64,000 nucleotides of DNA from Myroides indicus. Its GTDB lineage: Bacteria; Bacteroidota; Bacteroidia; Flavobacteriales; Flavobacteriaceae. The stretch is taken from assembly GCF_004364575.1 (NCBI RefSeq), contig NZ_SOAG01000003.1, positions 1-64,000 on the forward strand, in the 5' to 3' direction. The translations under genes and the position numbers were made by a program. Positions 61,867-64,000 of the stretch are shown here, in pieces. Under the pieces are notes generated by a model, which was not told the DNA's origin, searched no databases, and saw only the letters and a list, made by a program, of their open reading frames with translations. Position 1 is the stretch's first letter; each line of letters starts with the position of its first letter.

Positions 61867-63720
61867 CTAATCTTCAACAACATCAAGTTCAACTTTTAGA
61901 TTATCTATAATAAACTCCTGTCTGTCCGGCGTATTTTTTCCCATATAAAATTCCAACATTTTTTCTATCGACATTGTTTTATCTAACATTACAGGATCTA
62001 ATCTGATATCTTCGCCAATAAAATATTTAAATTCATCCGGCGAAATTTCTCCCAATCCTTTAAATCGGGTAATTTCAGGTTTGGGTTTTAGCTTTTCAAT
62101 AGCAGCAATGCGCTCTTCTTCGTTATAACAATAAATAGTTTCTTTTTTATTTCGAACTCTAAATAGTGGAGTTTGAAGAATATACAAATGCCCCTCTTTG
62201 ATCAGTTCTGGAAAAAACTGTAAAAAGAAAGTAATCAGCAGCAATCGGATATGCATTCCATCTACATCGGCATCTGTTGCAATCACAATATTGTTGTATC
62301 TCAGGTTTTCAAAATCTTCTTCAATATTAAGTGCTGCCTGAAGTAAATTAAACTCTTCATTTTCGTAAACAATTTTCTTGGTCATTCCATAAGAGTTCAA
62401 AGGCTTTCCTCTTAAACTAAAAACTGCTTGCGTATTTACATCTCTGGATTTAGTAATCGATCCTGAAGCAGAATCTCCCTCTGTTATAAAAAGAGTACTC
62501 TCTAAATATCTTGGATTCTTAATGTCAGTCAAGTGAACACGGCAATCTCTAAGCTTTCGGTTGTGCAAGCTTGCTTTTTTAGCTCTTTCTTTTGCAATTT
62601 TACGAATACCGGATAGTTCTTTTCTTTCTCTTTCTGCCTGAAGAATTTTTTTTAGCAATGCTTCAGCTACATCCGGATTTTTATGTAAAAAATTGTCCAG
62701 ATGTGTTTTTACAAAATCATTGATATAAGTTCGAACTGTTGGAAGATCGGGTCCCATATCGGTTGAACCTAGTTTTGTTTTGGTTTGTGATTCAAACACC
62801 GGCTCTTCCACTTTAATAGAAATAGCTGCTACAACAGATTTTCTAATATCGGAGGCGTCAAAATTTTTATTGAAAAACTCTTTCATCGTGCGAACTAAAG
62901 CTTCTCTAAAAGCAGATAAATGTGTTCCCCCCTGCGTAGTATTTTGTCCGTTTACAAAGGAATAGTATTCTTCGGAATATTGGGTTCTGCTATGTGTTAA
63001 AGCTATTTCAATATCATCACCGTTCAGGTGAATAATAGGATACACTTGATCTTCTTCAACTATATTCTCTTCCAAAAGATCTTTTAAGCCATTTTCTGAG
63101 TAAAATTTTTCGCCATTAAATAAAATTGTCAACCCTCTGTTGAGATAACAATAATTTTTTAGCATTTTTTCAATATACTCTTTCCGATATTTATAATTTT
63201 TAAAAATGGATTCATCTGCTATAAAGGCTACTTTAGTACCTTTTCTTCTGGTAGTTTCACAAATATCTTCTTCTTGAGTTAAGTTTCCTGCAGAAAATTC
63301 GGCTGCTTTTAGTTGTCCATCTCTTACAGCTTCAACTTTAAAAAAGGTAGACAAGGCATTTACTGCCTTAGTACCTACTCCGTTTAATCCTACTGATTTT
63401 TTAAAAGCTTTAGAATCATATTTCCCTCCGGTATTCATTTTAGAAACAACATCCACAACTTTTCCTAACGGGATTCCTCTTCCATAATCTCTGACTGTAA
63501 CGAGTTTATCTTTAAGCGTAACCTCAATCGTTTTGCCAGTTCCCATAACAAACTCGTCAATACTATTGTCAATTACTTCTTTGATAAGAATGTAAATACC
63601 GTCGTCCGGAGAAGATCCATCCCCTAGTTTTCCAATGTACATTCCAGGGCGCATACGAATATGTTCTCTCCAATCTAACGAACGAATATTGTCTTCCGTA
63701 TACTGATTTTGATTTTGCAT
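61867..63720 (-). CDS. parE: DNA topoisomerase IV subunit B
   Basis: The ATPase subunit. It has a GHKL ATP-binding site ([38 protein letters not shown]) and a transducer domain. The TOPRIM motif [15 protein letters not shown] and the [17 protein letters not shown] metal site follow. At 617 residues it is the short form. It overlaps functionally and transcriptionally with parC, which starts 8 bases downstream. The genes are read from an upstream AT-rich region toward the window's left. Confidence 0.94.
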   Translation of the reverse strand: MQNQNQYTEDNIRSLDWREHIRMRPGMYIGKLGDGSSPDDGIYILIKEVIDNSIDEFVMGTGKTIEVTLKDKLVTVRDYGRGIPLGKVVDVVSKMNTGGKYDSKAFKKSVGLNGVGTKAVNALSTFFKVEAVRDGQLKAAEFSAGNLTQEEDICETTRRKGTKVAFIADESIFKNYKYRKEYIEKMLKNYCYLNRGLTILFNGEKFYSENGLKDLLEENIVEEDQVYPIIHLNGDDIEIALTHSRTQYSEEYYSFVNGQNTTQGGTHLSAFREALVRTMKEFFNKNFDASDIRKSVVAAISIKVEEPVFESQTKTKLGSTDMGPDLPTVRTYINDFVKTHLDNFLHKNPDVAEALLKKILQAERERKELSGIRKIAKERAKKASLHNRKLRDCRVHLTDIKNPRYLESTLFITEGDSASGSITKSRDVNTQAVFSLRGKPLNSYGMTKKIVYENEEFNLLQAALNIEEDFENLRYNNIVIATDADVDGMHIRLLLITFFLQFFPELIKEGHLYILQTPLFRVRNKKETIYCYNEEERIAAIEKLKPKPEITRFKGLGEISPDEFKYFIGEDIRLDPVMLDKTMSIEKMLEFYMGKNTPDRQEFIIDNLKVELDVVED

Positions 63721-63864
63721 ATAAAGAATAGGAATTTCTGCTAAAATACTACTATTTAGATTAAAATAAAAATGACTGACACTATGATTTTTATTGATTT
63801 AAGTTATTTTTTCTGTATTAGATTGTTTCCTCTTAATTTCATATTTTACCTTGATATTAGAAAC

Positions 63865-63898
63865 AAGAAAACTTCAAAATAAATTTTGAAGTTTTCTT
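63865..63898 (-). terminator. Terminator after the aquaporin-like gene
   Basis: A perfect 16-bp stem (AAGAAAACTTCAAAAT / ATTTTGAAGTTTTCTT) with an AA loop, 27 bases after the stop of the partial gene on the minus strand. Confidence 0.8.
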
Positions 63899-63924
63899 CG
63901 TTATATCTGTTTTTAAATAGAATA

Positions 63925-64000
63925 TTACTCTTTTTCTAATACTAGTTTATAAATCAATCCTCCAGTAATTGCTCCAGTAATTGGAGCTAAACAAAACAAC
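63925..64000 (-). CDS. Aquaporin/MIP-family protein, C-terminal fragment
   Basis: The last 25 codons of a minus-strand gene that continues past the window edge. The residues (LFCLAPITGAITGGLIYKLVLEKE) match the closing membrane helix and short tail of aquaporins, which I know as WLAP..GA...G..Y.. in MIP proteins. A good terminator follows. Only the C-terminus is visible, so subfamily and integrity cannot be judged. Confidence 0.6.
   Translation of the reverse strand, partial: LFCLAPITGAITGGLIYKLVLEKE

Overview
This 64 kb window is low-GC chromosomal DNA from a member of the Bacteroidota, most likely a Flavobacteriaceae-type organism. The evidence is the promoter style (a TAnnTTTG -7 box, with a TTG about 19-20 bases upstream at several genes), the gene content (DUF4834, YfhO, Bacteroidota-type ParC/ParE, OmpA with type-3 calcium repeats, lipoproteins with late cysteines) and the near absence of Shine-Dalgarno sequences. 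No rRNA, tRNA or CRISPR array was seen.

Layout. (1) 1-26 kb is mostly housekeeping: uvrA with a LOG-family gene and a truncated protease-like gene, pyrG-yidC, mnmA, a fabF paralogue under a TetR regulator, a nitronate monooxygenase-like gene, acs, an EamA transporter, a NUDIX gene, an OmpA porin, uvrB, a YihY/BrkB membrane protein, ychF, galE and nagB. (2) 25.8-28.8 kb is an accessory island. It holds a gene-poor stretch with repeats, a candidate guide RNA, a nuclease-dead Cas12f/TnpB-like protein, an ECF-type sigma factor immediately upstream of it, and a divergent XRE regulator. (3) 29-51.5 kb is a large surface-polysaccharide locus, nearly all on the minus strand. It covers sugar-nucleotide synthesis (two UDP-sugar dehydrogenases, galE, a uronate-epimerase-like gene), nonulosonic (sialic-like) acid synthesis and activation, glycosyltransferases, flippase, polymerase, modification enzymes (pyruvyl, acetyl, formyl, deacetylase) and a PglC-like initiating transferase with PglD/PglE-like partners. 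(4) 52-64 kb holds a glycosyltransferase with YfhO, DUF4834, a rhodanese, hemN behind a CRP/FNR-like operator, a lipoprotein, parC/parE and the 3' end of an aquaporin gene.

The most interesting system is at 26.5-28.5 kb. The Cas12f-like protein has lost the RuvC-I Asp (Ser228) and the RuvC-II Glu (Leu323), and it stops before RuvC-III and the zinc ribbon. It follows an orphan ECF sigma gene by 20 bases. Overlapping its stop codon and continuing downstream is a structured element resembling a Cas12f/TnpB guide scaffold, followed by a plausible 20-nt guide. The natural reading is RNA-guided transcription: a dead Cas12f places a sigma factor and RNA polymerase at a guide-specified site. From memory, dCas12f-sigmaE systems of this kind have recently been reported in Bacteroidota. 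This copy, its guide and its target would be new observations. No target for the guide was found in this window.

In the polysaccharide locus the genes form a nearly complete Wzx/Wzy-type pathway. However, no sugar-nucleotide 4,6-dehydratase was seen to feed the aminotransferase and nonulosonate steps, so that enzyme must lie elsewhere.
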